A DNA stretch of 64,000 nt from a virus, in the IMG/VR virus record IMGVR_UViG_3300033233_000015, positions 1-64,000 of that record; one strand, written 5' to 3'. The position numbers and the translations under genes were made by a program. This document shows, piece by piece, positions 16,976 to 25,574 of this stretch. Position 1 is the first letter of the stretch. Each line of letters begins with the position of its first letter. The notes below the pieces were generated by a model, which was given only the letters and a program-made list of their open reading frames with translations, had not been told where the DNA came from and did not search any database.

Positions 16976-17599
16976 ATGCACAGCGCTCTCGCTCACGTCG
17001 CGCACGATCCGATCAGCCCCTTCACCTTCGACTACCGAGGCACCAAGACGGTGATCTCGAAGGCTAGAGGACGCTGGTGTTACGGGCACAGTGGCGGTCG
17101 TGGGAAACGATGCGCACCGACGTTTCGCCAAGCCGTCATCTTGGCCAAGCATGCCGTCGATGCACGTCACCAGTACGGCCACGAGAATCCTGCCACTCCA
17201 GCCACGGAGAACTCGGGCGGAGGAGGCGTCCTTCTCGCTCTCGTCGCAGCAGCTCTCGCCGGTGGCGGCGTGTACCTCTACATGAGGCACAACGCGAACA
17301 CGGCAGCCATCACCGATCCCGCGCAGATCATCATGGCGAAGATCAACCTCGAGCAGGTAGCCGGGAACCCCAGTCTTCACTTCACGTACAAGCGCGATCA
17401 ACCGATGACGTCTGCGACGCCGGCGTTCGCACAGGGCCTCTCACAATTTCAGGTCGCATTCAATCGCTTGGTGACGCCGGACAAGCTTGCTGATCTTCAG
17501 AAAGATTTGGGCCAGGCGAAGTTGCCTGCGTTTCCGCTTCGCACTGACGGCGTGCTCGATCGACCGACGTTCGACTGGCTCATCTACGCGCAGGGCTAG
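16976..17599 (+). CDS. Single-span membrane protein with HENPATP motif
   Basis: A 207-residue protein. The N-terminal 70 residues are basic with WCYGHSGGRGKRC. Then come HENPATPATEN and a Gly-flanked transmembrane helix (about 82-102). The C-terminal 90 residues (LSQFQVAFNRLV, LRTDGVLDRPTFDWLIY) resemble the end of a peptidoglycan-binding-1-like repeat, which is only a suggestion. The start follows the TAGGCT box. Confidence 0.55.
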   Translation: MHSALAHVAHDPISPFTFDYRGTKTVISKARGRWCYGHSGGRGKRCAPTFRQAVILAKHAVDARHQYGHENPATPATENSGGGGVLLALVAAALAGGGVYLYMRHNANTAAITDPAQIIMAKINLEQVAGNPSLHFTYKRDQPMTSATPAFAQGLSQFQVAFNRLVTPDKLADLQKDLGQAKLPAFPLRTDGVLDRPTFDWLIYAQG

Positions 17600-17602
17600 T
17601 TC

Positions 17603-18250
17603 GTGAAGTCGTCACCGACAGCGAGCTTCGCGGCAGCTACCTATCCGCTTCCTCCTAACCGTGCCGGCATTGCCGGCAACCATCAGGAGGGATCGCTTAT
17701 TATCGGTGGGCAACCGACGATTCAGATTGCAGTAGCCGATCCCCCTTTCGACCTCATGGGCGTTGTCATTTCTCCCTTGGGGCTTGGCGATTTTTTCGCC
17801 GAGGTCGCCGCGTATTTCTACGCGAACTTCGGCCAGGCGTCGGCAGCTCGGTTTCAGCTCATCGGGATTCAGGGCGGGCTCACAATCAATGGCGCCGATC
17901 CGGCCGTCGGATTTTACCAGGCGCAACCGGATGGTGGGAATCCGCCGATTCAGCCCATCGTTCTTGGCGCAACGACGCGGATTTTGCTCGATACGGGTGG
18001 GCATCTTCCCGCCCCGACCTTCCCGCTCGTAGAGTCGATCAGCATGGCGGCGCTTCCGGCTTTCAACGAGACACGCAGTTTCGCTCCCGTAGGTTCGCCG
18101 CCTGTTGCCAACCAAAATAACTTCCCCGTCGCAAACGGCAAGGTGTGGTTCGGGCTTCGAATCGTCTCCGTTACTGGAACGGACATCGTATTTGGGCCCA
18201 GCCCCATCGACGGTCCCATCGGGACGATCTTCGCGCAGGAGATTGGTTAG
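17603..18250 (+). CDS. Unknown beta-rich protein, possible virion protein
   Basis: A 215-residue protein without charged clusters, rich in Pro, Gly and beta-branched residues (IIGGQPTIQIAVADPPFDLM, TRILLDTGGHLP). This composition is common in virion surface proteins. No family is recognised. It uses a GTG start 3 nt after the upstream stop. Confidence 0.5.
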   Translation: MKSSPTASFAAATYPLPPNRAGIAGNHQEGSLIIGGQPTIQIAVADPPFDLMGVVISPLGLGDFFAEVAAYFYANFGQASAARFQLIGIQGGLTINGADPAVGFYQAQPDGGNPPIQPIVLGATTRILLDTGGHLPAPTFPLVESISMAALPAFNETRSFAPVGSPPVANQNNFPVANGKVWFGLRIVSVTGTDIVFGPSPIDGPIGTIFAQEIG

Positions 18251-18286
18251 ATGGTCGACACGACAGACACTCCCGCGTAACGGTTG

Positions 18287-18502
18287 ATGGCAGCTCATCG
18301 AACTTCCATGGAGCACACGAGCACTGCTCTACTTCTCCTCGAGTGGGACAACAACCAATGTCGTCTCTGCGGCGGAACGCGTCCGAACCACGAGATCGGT
18401 TGCGTCATCGATCACGCGCTCGCTGAACGTGGTCTCGACACGCAGAAGAACCGCGACAGCGCGCGAAAACTCATCGAGCTGACGCCGCCAATCGTTCGCT
18501 GA
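18287..18502 (+). CDS. Small zinc-ribbon-like protein
   Basis: About 71 residues with CRLCGG and a later GCVIDHALAERG, a layout seen in many small phage proteins that pair CxxC with a His/Cys. The start may be the ATG at 18287 or the one at 18308. The function is unknown. Confidence 0.45.
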   Translation: MAAHRTSMEHTSTALLLLEWDNNQCRLCGGTRPNHEIGCVIDHALAERGLDTQKNRDSARKLIELTPPIVR

Positions 18503-18529
18503 TACCATCAAGGCACACGAAGGCGAGTC

Positions 18530-19141
18530 ATGAGCAAGAAGAAGAAATACAACCCGGAGAAGAGAACCTGGCGCGGTAAGTCCTACAAGAAGGGTGGGAA
18601 GCGTGTGCGGGACATCCGTACGAAGCTTCAAGCCAAAAGCATCAGCGAGGACTTCCACCATCGCGAAACACTCTCATTCAACTCGCTCGAGCTCTTCGAG
18701 AACCCGATCCTCTTCGAGAACCCCATCTCGGATGGAGCCAAGATGGCGATCGGAGCGGGTGTAGTCGCAGCGCTCGGTCTCGGAGCGTACTTTCTGTTCA
18801 AGCCCGCGACGGCTGCATCACCTTCGACTTCGGCGTCAACGACACCCTCATCGAGGCCGCTTGCCGAACCTGTGCATGATCGCGCTGAGCCACCGCCTCC
18901 TCCTTCTATCGTTGGTGGTTCGATCAACGATCGGTACATCTACGCCGCTGTGCAGATGTGGAACGGTACTACTTGGCAGCCCGTCGAAGAGGGTTGGATG
19001 CTGACATCGCACGCCCGCGCGATTCAGAGCAGCGTCGGCCATGCATTCTGGTTGTACTGGGACTTCTGGCGACCAGCACCCGTCAACGATTGGCACAGCG
19101 TCAAGACGCCGCCGGATGGACAACTCGACATCGCCATCTAG
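18530..19141 (+). CDS. Single-span membrane protein with doubled FENP motif
   Basis: A 203-residue protein. A very basic N-terminus (MSKKKKYNPEK) is followed by LFENPILFENPISDG (about 55-69), a transmembrane helix (about 72-90), a Ser/Thr/Pro linker and a C-terminal domain with MWNGTTWQPVEEGWMLTS. The family is unknown. Its stop TAG overlaps that of the convergent minus-strand gene in the palindrome CTAG. Confidence 0.55.
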   Translation: MSKKKKYNPEKRTWRGKSYKKGGKRVRDIRTKLQAKSISEDFHHRETLSFNSLELFENPILFENPISDGAKMAIGAGVVAALGLGAYFLFKPATAASPSTSASTTPSSRPLAEPVHDRAEPPPPPSIVGGSINDRYIYAAVQMWNGTTWQPVEEGWMLTSHARAIQSSVGHAFWLYWDFWRPAPVNDWHSVKTPPDGQLDIAI

Positions 19142-19317
19142 TTCACTTCTCCGTGCTTATGAGCGTGCCGTAGCAGCGTACGCATGTACTGCGAAGCAGT
19201 GACACCGGCTGCTTCCGACAGGTCGCGTAGCCACGACACCTCGTCAGGCGTCATCCGAATACGGAGCGTGAACGTCTTAGGTGCAGGACGCACAAAGAGT
19301 CCGTTCTTTTTCTTCAC
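19138..19317 (-). CDS. Ribbon-helix-helix DNA-binding protein
   Basis: A 59-residue protein read from a GTG. FTLRIRMTPDEVSWLRDLSE and an ASQYMRTLLRHA helix fit the strand-helix-helix pattern of Arc/CopG-type regulators. It is the last gene of the long minus-strand train and could regulate it. The start overlaps the upstream stop as GTGA. Its stop codon shares the palindrome CTAG with the convergent plus-strand gene. Confidence 0.65.
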   Translation of the reverse strand: MKKKNGLFVRPAPKTFTLRIRMTPDEVSWLRDLSEAAGVTASQYMRTLLRHAHKHGEVN

Positions 19318-19646
19318 GACGGTTCCTCTGCATCAGGCGGAATGCTTCCCGGTGCATCGAAGATCGATTTGCGGTCGAGCCAACGATGTCCAATCCACTC
19401 GCCTTCTTTCGACATCCATTTTTGTAGGCACGATCCTTCATGCCCGTGCGTTCGATCGCAGCGCGCACCGCTGTAGCGCTTGAGGCACTGCACCTCTGGA
19501 CTTTCTGCCCACCGATCGCAACCGTCTTCGCCGTCTTTCACGCCAAAGAGACCGCAGTTGCGACACGCGATCTGAACATCGGGGTCCACACCGTTCGGTG
19601 GGCGGACACGCGCCTCTTCAGGCGTCGGAACAGAGTGCTTTTTCAC
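19314..19646 (-). CDS. Small Cys-rich protein (110 aa)
   Basis: It has several Cys/His pairs: CRNCG, CDRW, and CDRTHGHEGSC followed by Leu and Gln. The last resembles a small phage zinc motif. The function is unknown. It is coupled on both sides by 4-nt overlaps. Confidence 0.6.
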   Translation of the reverse strand: MKKHSVPTPEEARVRPPNGVDPDVQIACRNCGLFGVKDGEDGCDRWAESPEVQCLKRYSGARCDRTHGHEGSCLQKWMSKEGEWIGHRWLDRKSIFDAPGSIPPDAEEPS

Positions 19647-20089
19647 GGAGCACTCCGCCCAGCATCGGCGTGGAGGATGCGGTCGCGCACGAACCGAAGC
19701 GCAATGGCCGTCGCTTGTGCCGCCGGCGTATCGGGGTTCTCGAGGATGAACGACCGCGCCTCCGCATCACACCACTTCGCGATGGCCTCGCGCTCGCGCT
19801 CCACGCGGTGCTTCGCGAACAGTTGGACGCAATTCTGGCCTGGATTCTCCATGACGAGCGCTTCGAGGTTCATTCCCGCTTCGCGGGCGCGCTTGAAGAG
19901 TGGCAGGATGTACTCGCGTTCGTAGGTCTTCCATTTCTCGGTGGCTTCGCGCAGAGACAATTCGAGCTTGTCGCGCTGATCGAGCAGGCACCACCCACAC
20001 ACGGAGATCGTTCCTCCGTTCACCGAGTCGCTGTCGACGACGACTTGCGGTCTCTTGCACGTCCGACACGGCTCGAGCGACGGATTCAC
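19643..20089 (-). CDS. Zinc-ribbon protein with helical tail (148 aa)
   Basis: CRTCKRP near the N-terminus and CGWCLLDQ about 27 residues later form a four-Cys ribbon. The rest is a long charged helix with MENPGQN and LENPDTP motifs. A GTG start overlaps the upstream stop (GTGA); the frame is open further upstream but that part is an Arg-rich shadow. Confidence 0.6.
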   Translation of the reverse strand: MNPSLEPCRTCKRPQVVVDSDSVNGGTISVCGWCLLDQRDKLELSLREATEKWKTYEREYILPLFKRAREAGMNLEALVMENPGQNCVQLFAKHRVEREREAIAKWCDAEARSFILENPDTPAAQATAIALRFVRDRILHADAGRSAP

Positions 20090-20238
20090 GCGCTCTCCTC
20101 GGACTTGACGAGCTCGAACATGACGAAGCCGTCGTGGATTTTGTCGTCGTCCTTGAGCTCGAGGCCGTGTTTCTTCAACTCTGCGTTCACCTTCTCGATG
20201 ATGTCTTCGGGGTGATCGTCGTATTCGATGCGGATCAT
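20086..20238 (-). CDS. Small acidic protein (50 aa)
   Basis: An acidic peptide (IRIEYDDHPEDIIEKVNAEL) with a predicted helix and a C-terminal strand. There is no known family. Coupling to the next gene (GTGA) supports it as real. Confidence 0.5.
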   Translation of the reverse strand: MIRIEYDDHPEDIIEKVNAELKKHGLELKDDDKIHDGFVMFELVKSEESA

Positions 20239-20277
20239 GTGACGATGGTCTCTTTCTCGGCCTTCTTCGCGGTCTTC

Positions 20278-20475
20278 TCAGCATTCCGCCACGGTCATCC
20301 CGTCGTACGGATACTCCGAGCCTCGGTCGCGATCCTGTTGAAGCCAGAGCTCCAAACGGATCGCGCGCTCGCGGGCTCGAAAGGAGGTGCCGCGAACTTT
20401 CGTCGCGACGTCGAAGTGTTTGGATCCCATGCCCCATGAACCATCGGCAGCGGATCGCTCTGACAGTTTGCCCAT
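20278..20475 (-). CDS. Small unknown protein (65 aa)
   Basis: A basic N-terminal half (MGKLSERSAADGSW) is followed by a helix (RARERAIRLELWLQQD) and an acidic C-terminus. The start could also be the ATG at 20430. It is separated by gaps from both neighbours, unlike most genes in this train. Confidence 0.4.
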   Translation of the reverse strand: MGKLSERSAADGSWGMGSKHFDVATKVRGTSFRARERAIRLELWLQQDRDRGSEYPYDGMTVAEC

Positions 20476-20644
20476 ACCCCGACGACGCCCGTCCGACCCC
20501 TTTCTGATCGGAAATCGTCGAAATCGACATCCGACGGCGAGCGGGGATGCACATCTCCCCCGCATCCGTCCGTACGTCTGTCGCGTACGGTTCGGCGGCG
20601 TAGATGCATATGTCACCGCATCCATTCACTCGTGACAATCGTCT
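20476..20644. other. Gap without a supported gene
   Basis: About 170 bp between the VRR-NUC gene and the 65-residue gene. Frames here are open, but the products are Arg-rich and look like chance. No strong hairpin or promoter was seen. Confidence 0.4.
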
Positions 20645-20989
20645 TCACCTGAGTCTCCCGAGCTCGTCGCACCATCGCGCGATCGTCGTTTCGGTGCTCT
20701 CGTCCTTGCCCGCTCGCAGGACGACGTGCGCGATGCTCCACTCGATGCACCATGCCTGCCACGCGAACTGCTCGTCGGACAGACGCCCCGTCGCGGTCTT
20801 CAGTTCGATCTCGATGTGTCGGCCGCCGCGGCAGATGCCCCAAAGATCGCATTGGCCAGCCACGCCGAACGTCACCTTTCGCTTTCCGAAGCGCGCGACA
20901 CCGACGTTGCGGCGGAACAATCTGAGATCGGGTAGCAGGCGAGGGGCGGCGAGAAGGAGCGCTGCTTGAAGTTGAGATTCAAGAGACAT
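20645..20989 (-). CDS. VRR-NUC domain nuclease
   Basis: A 114-residue protein, the normal length for the phage form. It has FRRNVG (25-30), GVAGQCDLWG (42-51, Asp48), IEIELKTATGRLSDEQ (59-74, with the ExK pair Glu62-Leu-Lys64 and Gln74) and HVVLRAG, the full VRR-NUC core. The family cuts structured DNA and is common in phage replication modules. It overlaps the end of the HNH gene by 11 nt. Confidence 0.88.
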   Translation of the reverse strand: MSLESQLQAALLLAAPRLLPDLRLFRRNVGVARFGKRKVTFGVAGQCDLWGICRGGRHIEIELKTATGRLSDEQFAWQAWCIEWSIAHVVLRAGKDESTETTIARWCDELGRLR

Positions 20990-21572
20990 GCTTCCACGTC
21001 TTTCGCGAGCACATGACGCTGATGACTGGCGGAGCCACTCCGTATTCGTCGGCGATCGATGTTTGCAGTTCTCCCGCTTCGACGCGCGCGCGAATCGAAC
21101 GCACGGCGCCGTCGTTGATCAGCTTCTTGATCCGGTTGCCAGAGATGAGACGCACGAGAGTCGATCGGACGTAGCCTCTGCACGATCTCGACTTCGATGC
21201 CATGTCCTTCATGTTGTCATCGTTCGTCCCGAGGAAGAGGTGTCGAGGACTGAAGCACGGACGTACGTCGCATTTGTGCAGAACGAAGAGTCCGTCGGGG
21301 ACGTCACCGTGCACAACCTGCCACGCGAATCGGTGAAGGAGGATCTTCTTTCCGCCGATCGTGACTCTCGTGTGCCCGGTTCGTAACGGGCTAAACGGTG
21401 AGAGGAGGCATTCGTCGCTATCGTGCGCCAGGATGATCGACTTCAGGAGATCGATTCGCGATCGGTTTCTGAAGATCGCGGAGCACGACATGGAGCAGAA
21501 GATCCGATCGCCGCGAACGCGAACGCTGTCGAAGAAATAGCAGCCGCACTCCTTGCACATGAACTGCGTCAT
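20979..21572 (-). CDS. HNH endonuclease with zinc ribbon and C-terminal helix-turn-helix
   Basis: A 197-residue protein. CKECGCYFF and CSMSC form an N-terminal zinc ribbon. HRFAWQVVHGDVPDGLFVLH, then CDVRPC and HLFLGTNDDNMKDM are the HNH_3 core. The C-terminus (ADEYGVAPPVISVM) looks like a helix-turn-helix. The layout is the same as the 27340-27855 protein. It is probably a free-standing homing endonuclease. An alternative ATG at 21593 overlaps the helicase stop. Confidence 0.8.
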   Translation of the reverse strand: MTQFMCKECGCYFFDSVRVRGDRIFCSMSCSAIFRNRSRIDLLKSIILAHDSDECLLSPFSPLRTGHTRVTIGGKKILLHRFAWQVVHGDVPDGLFVLHKCDVRPCFSPRHLFLGTNDDNMKDMASKSRSCRGYVRSTLVRLISGNRIKKLINDGAVRSIRARVEAGELQTSIADEYGVAPPVISVMCSRKTWKHVS

Positions 21573-21589
21573 CGGCGTGGATCGACCTC

Positions 21590-23863
21590 TCATCGGAAGA
21601 TGACCAACTTGTCGGAGCTGCGCGTCACGGCCGTGTAGATCCATCGCGTTCGTTTCTCGACGGGCATCCGATGTACCCCGTCGAGCACGACGGCGACCTT
21701 CTCGGCCTGGCTCCCCTGCATCTTGTGGCACGTGAGCGCGTAGCCGTAGTCGTAGAGATCACCGAGAGACGCCAGCGGCGCGACGCCGAGCTCGCTCGCG
21801 CGGTCGAAGTCGATCGTCTTCTCGGCGTAGAACTGAAGACCGCTCATCTCGACGTCTCTCGTCAGGCCGTCTTCGGGGAAGCTCACTTGGCATGTCCACT
21901 TCGGGCGCTTCTCGTTGTCGTCGTGACCGACGTCGCTCGCGATGATGCCGCGCATGCCGTTGAAGATGGGCGGCTTGTTCTTGAGACAGATGACGGCGTC
22001 GCCCTTCTGCGGCGGTAGATCGCTCGAGCCGAAGATCGCGTGACGCGCGCTGCGGTTGATCGTCGCTCGAGTTCGGTTCGTCCAGCAAATGACGACCATC
22101 GAGAGCATGTCATCGCGACCCGGCACGAAGCTCTTCGCCACGAAGTCGCCGAGCCCTCGATCGCTCACCATCCACACGTGCTTGTCGTCGCAGAAGCGCG
22201 TGTGCACGTCGCCGTTCTCTCGGACGTACTTGCTGAGCGCGATGATGGGGTTCGACTCGGCCTGCCGATGAATCTTCTCGAGGCGGATATCGGGGTGGCG
22301 CATGAGAGATCCCGATCCGCGTACGGGCTCTAGCTGGCCGTGATCGCCGACCGCCAAGATCGGCACGTCGTAGCGAAGCATCGACTCGAGCATCTCGTCG
22401 CTCACCATCGACGCCTCGTCGACGACGATGAGCTTGTACTGTCTGTCGAGCTCCTGACGACGGATGAACCTCGCGTTGTCACACACGCGGCAGCGACCCT
22501 CCTTGCGCGGCTTCGGAGGAGGAGGATCGCAGCCGAGGCAGGGACCGAGGTCGACGCGATCGGCGAGTTCCGCGGAGTTCTCGTCAAGCCGATCGATCGC
22601 GGGAAGCGCGCGGCAGTTGAGGTTGATCCTGCGGTGTCCGTAGATCACTTCCTTCGGCATGCACTCGGGGCACGGCCTGTAGATGAGCCCATGGATCGTG
22701 CCGCAGTAGGGGAGCGACACGGGGAGTCGTTCGCCCGCCTCGTCGTAGACGGCGATGTCCGTAGTCGTCGTGACGCCGTGCTCCTTCAACTTGCGGCCGA
22801 GCACGCTCGACGCCTTGCCCGTGAACGCGCAGAACGCGAGCGGCTGCGGCAGCTCGTGCGCCAGCACCGACACTACGGTCGTCTTGCCCGTGTTGTGAAC
22901 GATGATGCCGTTGGCGACGAAGTTGTTGGCCGGTGGCTCCATCTGAACGTCGTAGGTCGCCTCTTCGCCCATCTTGCGAACGCGAATCACCTTCACGGCG
23001 CGGGTAAATTCTTTGTGGAAGTGTTTGTGGGATTCCTTTCCGTGGATGCGTGCGTGTTCGGCGTGTGGCAGCACCGACAGGTTGCTGATGTCGTCGTTGA
23101 GCGTGTCTTCGTCGATGTGATGAACGTTCATGCCCTTAGGCAGATACTTGAACGACTTCGATGCCCCCGCGTTGTGCTTGAGCGCGTGCACGAACTCTTC
23201 GTAAGAGACGTTGTTCATGGTCGCCTCCACGACCAATTTGGCGCGAGCGACACGCACGTAGTCGTACGCGACGCCGTTACACAAGACGCGCTTGCGTGAT
23301 CCGATGGGGTGGTAGCGAGTGTTGATGATCACGCGCGGCGGACGCATGTCTAGCGACCGTCGACCCGCCCCATTTCCGGCGAGCATTGCTCCTTGCGCGA
23401 GCACCTTGTCCCCCACGCTGAGCGATTCGGCCTGCACGAATTCTCCGCCAGGCGTCGCGACAGGGTGGTCTCCCGTCAGTACCAGATGCCTGCCGTTGCT
23501 GAAGTCGACGCGCATCACTGGTTTCACGCCGGAGGCCAACACCGCTACGACTCTATTGCGCGAGATGGTTCCGTCGGACCAGAGAGAGTGAAGATGCGTC
23601 GGCATCGTCAGATCGATCCATCGACCAGCGCCGCGTTGCCCGTCCACCCTGAATCCGTTGAACTTCAAGTAGAGGTCGCGGAGGCTGATAGGACGACTGC
23701 TTACGCGAGACCCGCGGCTGTACCGAACGACCGTGTCTCCAGACAGGCACCCCGCATAGCCCGCGAACGTGAGCGCCTGCTTCGTCTCCGTGCCTCGATG
23801 GAGCCACGTCAGGATGCCCGAGTACGCTTCGCGCTGGTCAGGGCTGAGGTCGTTCTTGTTCAT
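21590..23863 (-). CDS. Dda/RecD-like SF1 helicase interrupted by an intein
   Basis: 757 residues, of which 286 (39-324) are an intein that splits the Walker A loop: GYAG before it and TGKTT after it. The joined 471-residue helicase has LIVVDEASMV (motif II), ILAVGDHGQLEPV (III), WTNRTRATIN (IV), LTCHKMQGSQ (V) and YTAVTRSSDKLVI (VI), as in 5'-3' Dda/RecD-like helicases. An extra Cys-rich insert (CPEC, CLGC, CRVC) lies between motifs Ia and II. Without splicing the enzyme cannot bind ATP. The ATG at 23863 gives an ATGA overlap with the upstream gene. Confidence 0.9.
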   Translation of the reverse strand: MNKNDLSPDQREAYSGILTWLHRGTETKQALTFAGYAGCLSGDTVVRYSRGSRVSSRPISLRDLYLKFNGFRVDGQRGAGRWIDLTMPTHLHSLWSDGTISRNRVVAVLASGVKPVMRVDFSNGRHLVLTGDHPVATPGGEFVQAESLSVGDKVLAQGAMLAGNGAGRRSLDMRPPRVIINTRYHPIGSRKRVLCNGVAYDYVRVARAKLVVEATMNNVSYEEFVHALKHNAGASKSFKYLPKGMNVHHIDEDTLNDDISNLSVLPHAEHARIHGKESHKHFHKEFTRAVKVIRVRKMGEEATYDVQMEPPANNFVANGIIVHNTGKTTVVSVLAHELPQPLAFCAFTGKASSVLGRKLKEHGVTTTTDIAVYDEAGERLPVSLPYCGTIHGLIYRPCPECMPKEVIYGHRRINLNCRALPAIDRLDENSAELADRVDLGPCLGCDPPPPKPRKEGRCRVCDNARFIRRQELDRQYKLIVVDEASMVSDEMLESMLRYDVPILAVGDHGQLEPVRGSGSLMRHPDIRLEKIHRQAESNPIIALSKYVRENGDVHTRFCDDKHVWMVSDRGLGDFVAKSFVPGRDDMLSMVVICWTNRTRATINRSARHAIFGSSDLPPQKGDAVICLKNKPPIFNGMRGIIASDVGHDDNEKRPKWTCQVSFPEDGLTRDVEMSGLQFYAEKTIDFDRASELGVAPLASLGDLYDYGYALTCHKMQGSQAEKVAVVLDGVHRMPVEKRTRWIYTAVTRSSDKLVIFR
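22892..23749 (-). other. Intein with in-frame HNH homing endonuclease, in the helicase P-loop
   Basis: 286 codons. It begins with CLSGDT (block A), has GDHPV (block B) and ends with NNFVANGIIVHN followed by Thr (blocks F and G). The inner HNH domain reads GMNVHHIDEDTLNDDISNLS with a later EHARIH. The site, G-x-x-G/T-G-K-T, is a well-known intein hot spot in ATPases. Removal leaves an uninterrupted P-loop. Confidence 0.9.
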
Positions 23864-24039
23864 CGCGGCGACGTGATCGGAACGAAGATGTCGCACGCGC
23901 ACGGTTTGCCGTCGTCACGGGTGCCGGAGCACGACGGCTTGGACAAATCCTCGATCTGAGGCGATGGAGGATTCGAGAACACCAGTGATCGGTGAACATC
24001 TCGCATGTGACCGCATCGACACCTATCGTCTTTTTTCAT
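23860..24039 (-). CDS. Small Cys/His-rich zinc protein (59 aa)
   Basis: CRCGHMRDVH at the start and CSGT, CACDIF near the end give the phage-typical CxCGHxxxxH...CxC..F pattern, also seen in the 34005-34508 protein. It includes FSNPPSP. The function is unknown. ATGA overlaps on both sides. Confidence 0.6.
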   Translation of the reverse strand: MKKDDRCRCGHMRDVHRSLVFSNPPSPQIEDLSKPSCSGTRDDGKPCACDIFVPITSPR

Positions 24040-24248
24040 TTCGTTCCTCCGTGCGGTGACGATCCGACGACGTCGACGACGTTCCACGCAAGGCCGCTCG
24101 GTGTGAGTTCTAGATCGGGCGCGCACCTCGGGCAGTGCCAAGCGACAGTGGGGATTCGAGACGCAGCGAGATCGGACTCGATGCGCTCGAGATCGCGCGC
24201 GTCGGGATCGCATCCGCAGGTCTCGCAGGTCCACTTCTTGTGATTCAT
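24036..24248 (-). CDS. Small zinc-ribbon protein (70 aa)
   Basis: CETCGCD and a later CPRCAPD form a four-Cys ribbon, followed by a short strand-rich tail. There is no family. It is coupled to neighbours by ATGA overlaps. Confidence 0.6.
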   Translation of the reverse strand: MNHKKWTCETCGCDPDARDLERIESDLAASRIPTVAWHCPRCAPDLELTPSGLAWNVVDVVGSSPHGGTK

Positions 24249-24463
24249 CGGTATGTCCTCCCCTGCTTCCCGCTGACGTGAACGCATCCGTGCCTAAGCC
24301 ACGAGAGCCACGCCCCCATGATCGACATCGCTTCGCGCTGCGCGGCCTCGATCAAATGCTGCTGGAGGCGCTTCGGCGCGCAGCCGCAGACACGAATCGT
24401 GCGACCCAGGATGGTCGTCGACACGATCGGTGAACCGTCGGGTTGCAAGTGCATGTCGATCAC
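24245..24463 (-). CDS. Small unknown protein (72 aa)
   Basis: An N-terminal strand pair is followed by CGCAPKRLQQHLIEAAQREA and a helix. A GTG start overlaps the upstream stop (GTGA). No family is recognised. Confidence 0.5.
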   Translation of the reverse strand: MIDMHLQPDGSPIVSTTILGRTIRVCGCAPKRLQQHLIEAAQREAMSIMGAWLSWLRHGCVHVSGKQGRTYR

Positions 24464-25191
24464 GAACCGATGCCGACGATGCCGACGTTGTCCTTGATCT
24501 CCAGGCTCTCGAACGCGAGGTCGCTGATCGCGTGTCCCCACACGCCATACTGCTTGTGCTTCTTGTAGACAGCCTTGTACGCGCGCGCGAGCTGCCAGAG
24601 CAGGTAGCCGACAGACATCTGCTCGCGCTTGTTGCACGTGTACGGCTTGATCGTCACGCGAGCCACCTTGCTCAGCGGGTACGTGAGATCGAACGTGTAC
24701 GTCCTCGTCGGGAGATAGCTCTCGGTCGTCGCGAACGCTCCGCGACGGCGGCGACGGCTCTTGCCGAGCCGCGCTCCGCTAATGAGAGACCACTGCTCGG
24801 GCTTGAGCGTCGCAGCCGTCTCGACGTCTACGAAGAGCGAGAGATCGACCTCGCGCTGCGCGTCGTGCGAGGCACGCATGTCGGAGATGCGAAACATGCC
24901 GCGAGGCAGTTTTCGCTTGTGTTTGACGCTCGGTGGTGGCGGCGTCGGGATGCGTTTGATCTCCGTCGCGGGCTTCCTGCGACGGAACGTCATCGGCGGA
25001 GGAGTCGCCTTCGCAGGCAGGCCCTTGTGGACGACACGAATCGGCTTGCCGACCTCGACGAGCTCCACCATCTCGATCTCGGGTTCGGGGATCGTGTATG
25101 TCGGTTTCGCGCGCATCCACGCCGGCATTGGTCCGCGCGACGGCGGCCAGTTCATGAGACCGATCACCCTCTTCTTCGCTTTTTTTTTCAT
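24460..25191 (-). CDS. Unknown basic protein (243 aa)
   Basis: It begins MKKKAKKR and has a Pro-rich linker (PTPPPPSVKHK). The C-terminal half has ESLEIKDNVGIVGIGS and strand-helix segments. No motif is recognised. A strong GGAGGAATCGAC ribosome site decides the start. Confidence 0.55.
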   Translation of the reverse strand: MKKKAKKRVIGLMNWPPSRGPMPAWMRAKPTYTIPEPEIEMVELVEVGKPIRVVHKGLPAKATPPPMTFRRRKPATEIKRIPTPPPPSVKHKRKLPRGMFRISDMRASHDAQREVDLSLFVDVETAATLKPEQWSLISGARLGKSRRRRRGAFATTESYLPTRTYTFDLTYPLSKVARVTIKPYTCNKREQMSVGYLLWQLARAYKAVYKKHKQYGVWGHAISDLAFESLEIKDNVGIVGIGS

Positions 25192-25574
25192 GTCGATTCC
25201 TCCATCCGCTTCATCCGCCTCGCCTCGTGCCCTCGCCTCCCGTTCGCTCTCGAGTCCACGCAGTACGTGCAGAACATCGGGTGATTGCACCCGACGCGCC
25301 ACTCGCGAGGTCGTCCGCACGTGCTGCACATCGCGATGCCGATCGCGTCATCCACCGCAGCGCCGACGAAGGCCGCAGCGGAGGTGATCAGCGGAACACC
25401 GCCAGCGGTCCACTTCGGCGCGAGCCGAACAGGGCTCTTCCTCCCTCGGTAGACGCTCCACGCGCGAGCTTCGGGGGCGCGGCTCTCATACAGGAAGGAG
25501 AGGGGGCTACCCTTCGCTCCGAGGTGCTGCGCCTCTTCGAAGAGCTCGAGGATCTCGTCACGGAGGTGGCTCAC
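25188..25574 (-). CDS. Protein with C-terminal zinc ribbon (128 aa)
   Basis: CSTCGRPREW and CNHPMFCTYC near the C-terminus form a ribbon. The N-terminal part is helical (LRDEILELFEEAQHLGAK). A GTG overlaps the upstream stop (GTGA). The function is unknown. Confidence 0.55.
   Translation of the reverse strand: MSHLRDEILELFEEAQHLGAKGSPLSFLYESRAPEARAWSVYRGRKSPVRLAPKWTAGGVPLITSAAAFVGAAVDDAIGIAMCSTCGRPREWRVGCNHPMFCTYCVDSRANGRRGHEARRMKRMEEST

Noticed and set aside
18251-18280. Nine-codon reading frame after the 17603-18250 gene
   Set aside because: Too short and without any supporting signal.
20090-20638. Upstream extension of the 19643-20089 zinc-ribbon gene
   Set aside because: The extension is basic and overlaps two small genes that have their own start-stop overlaps.
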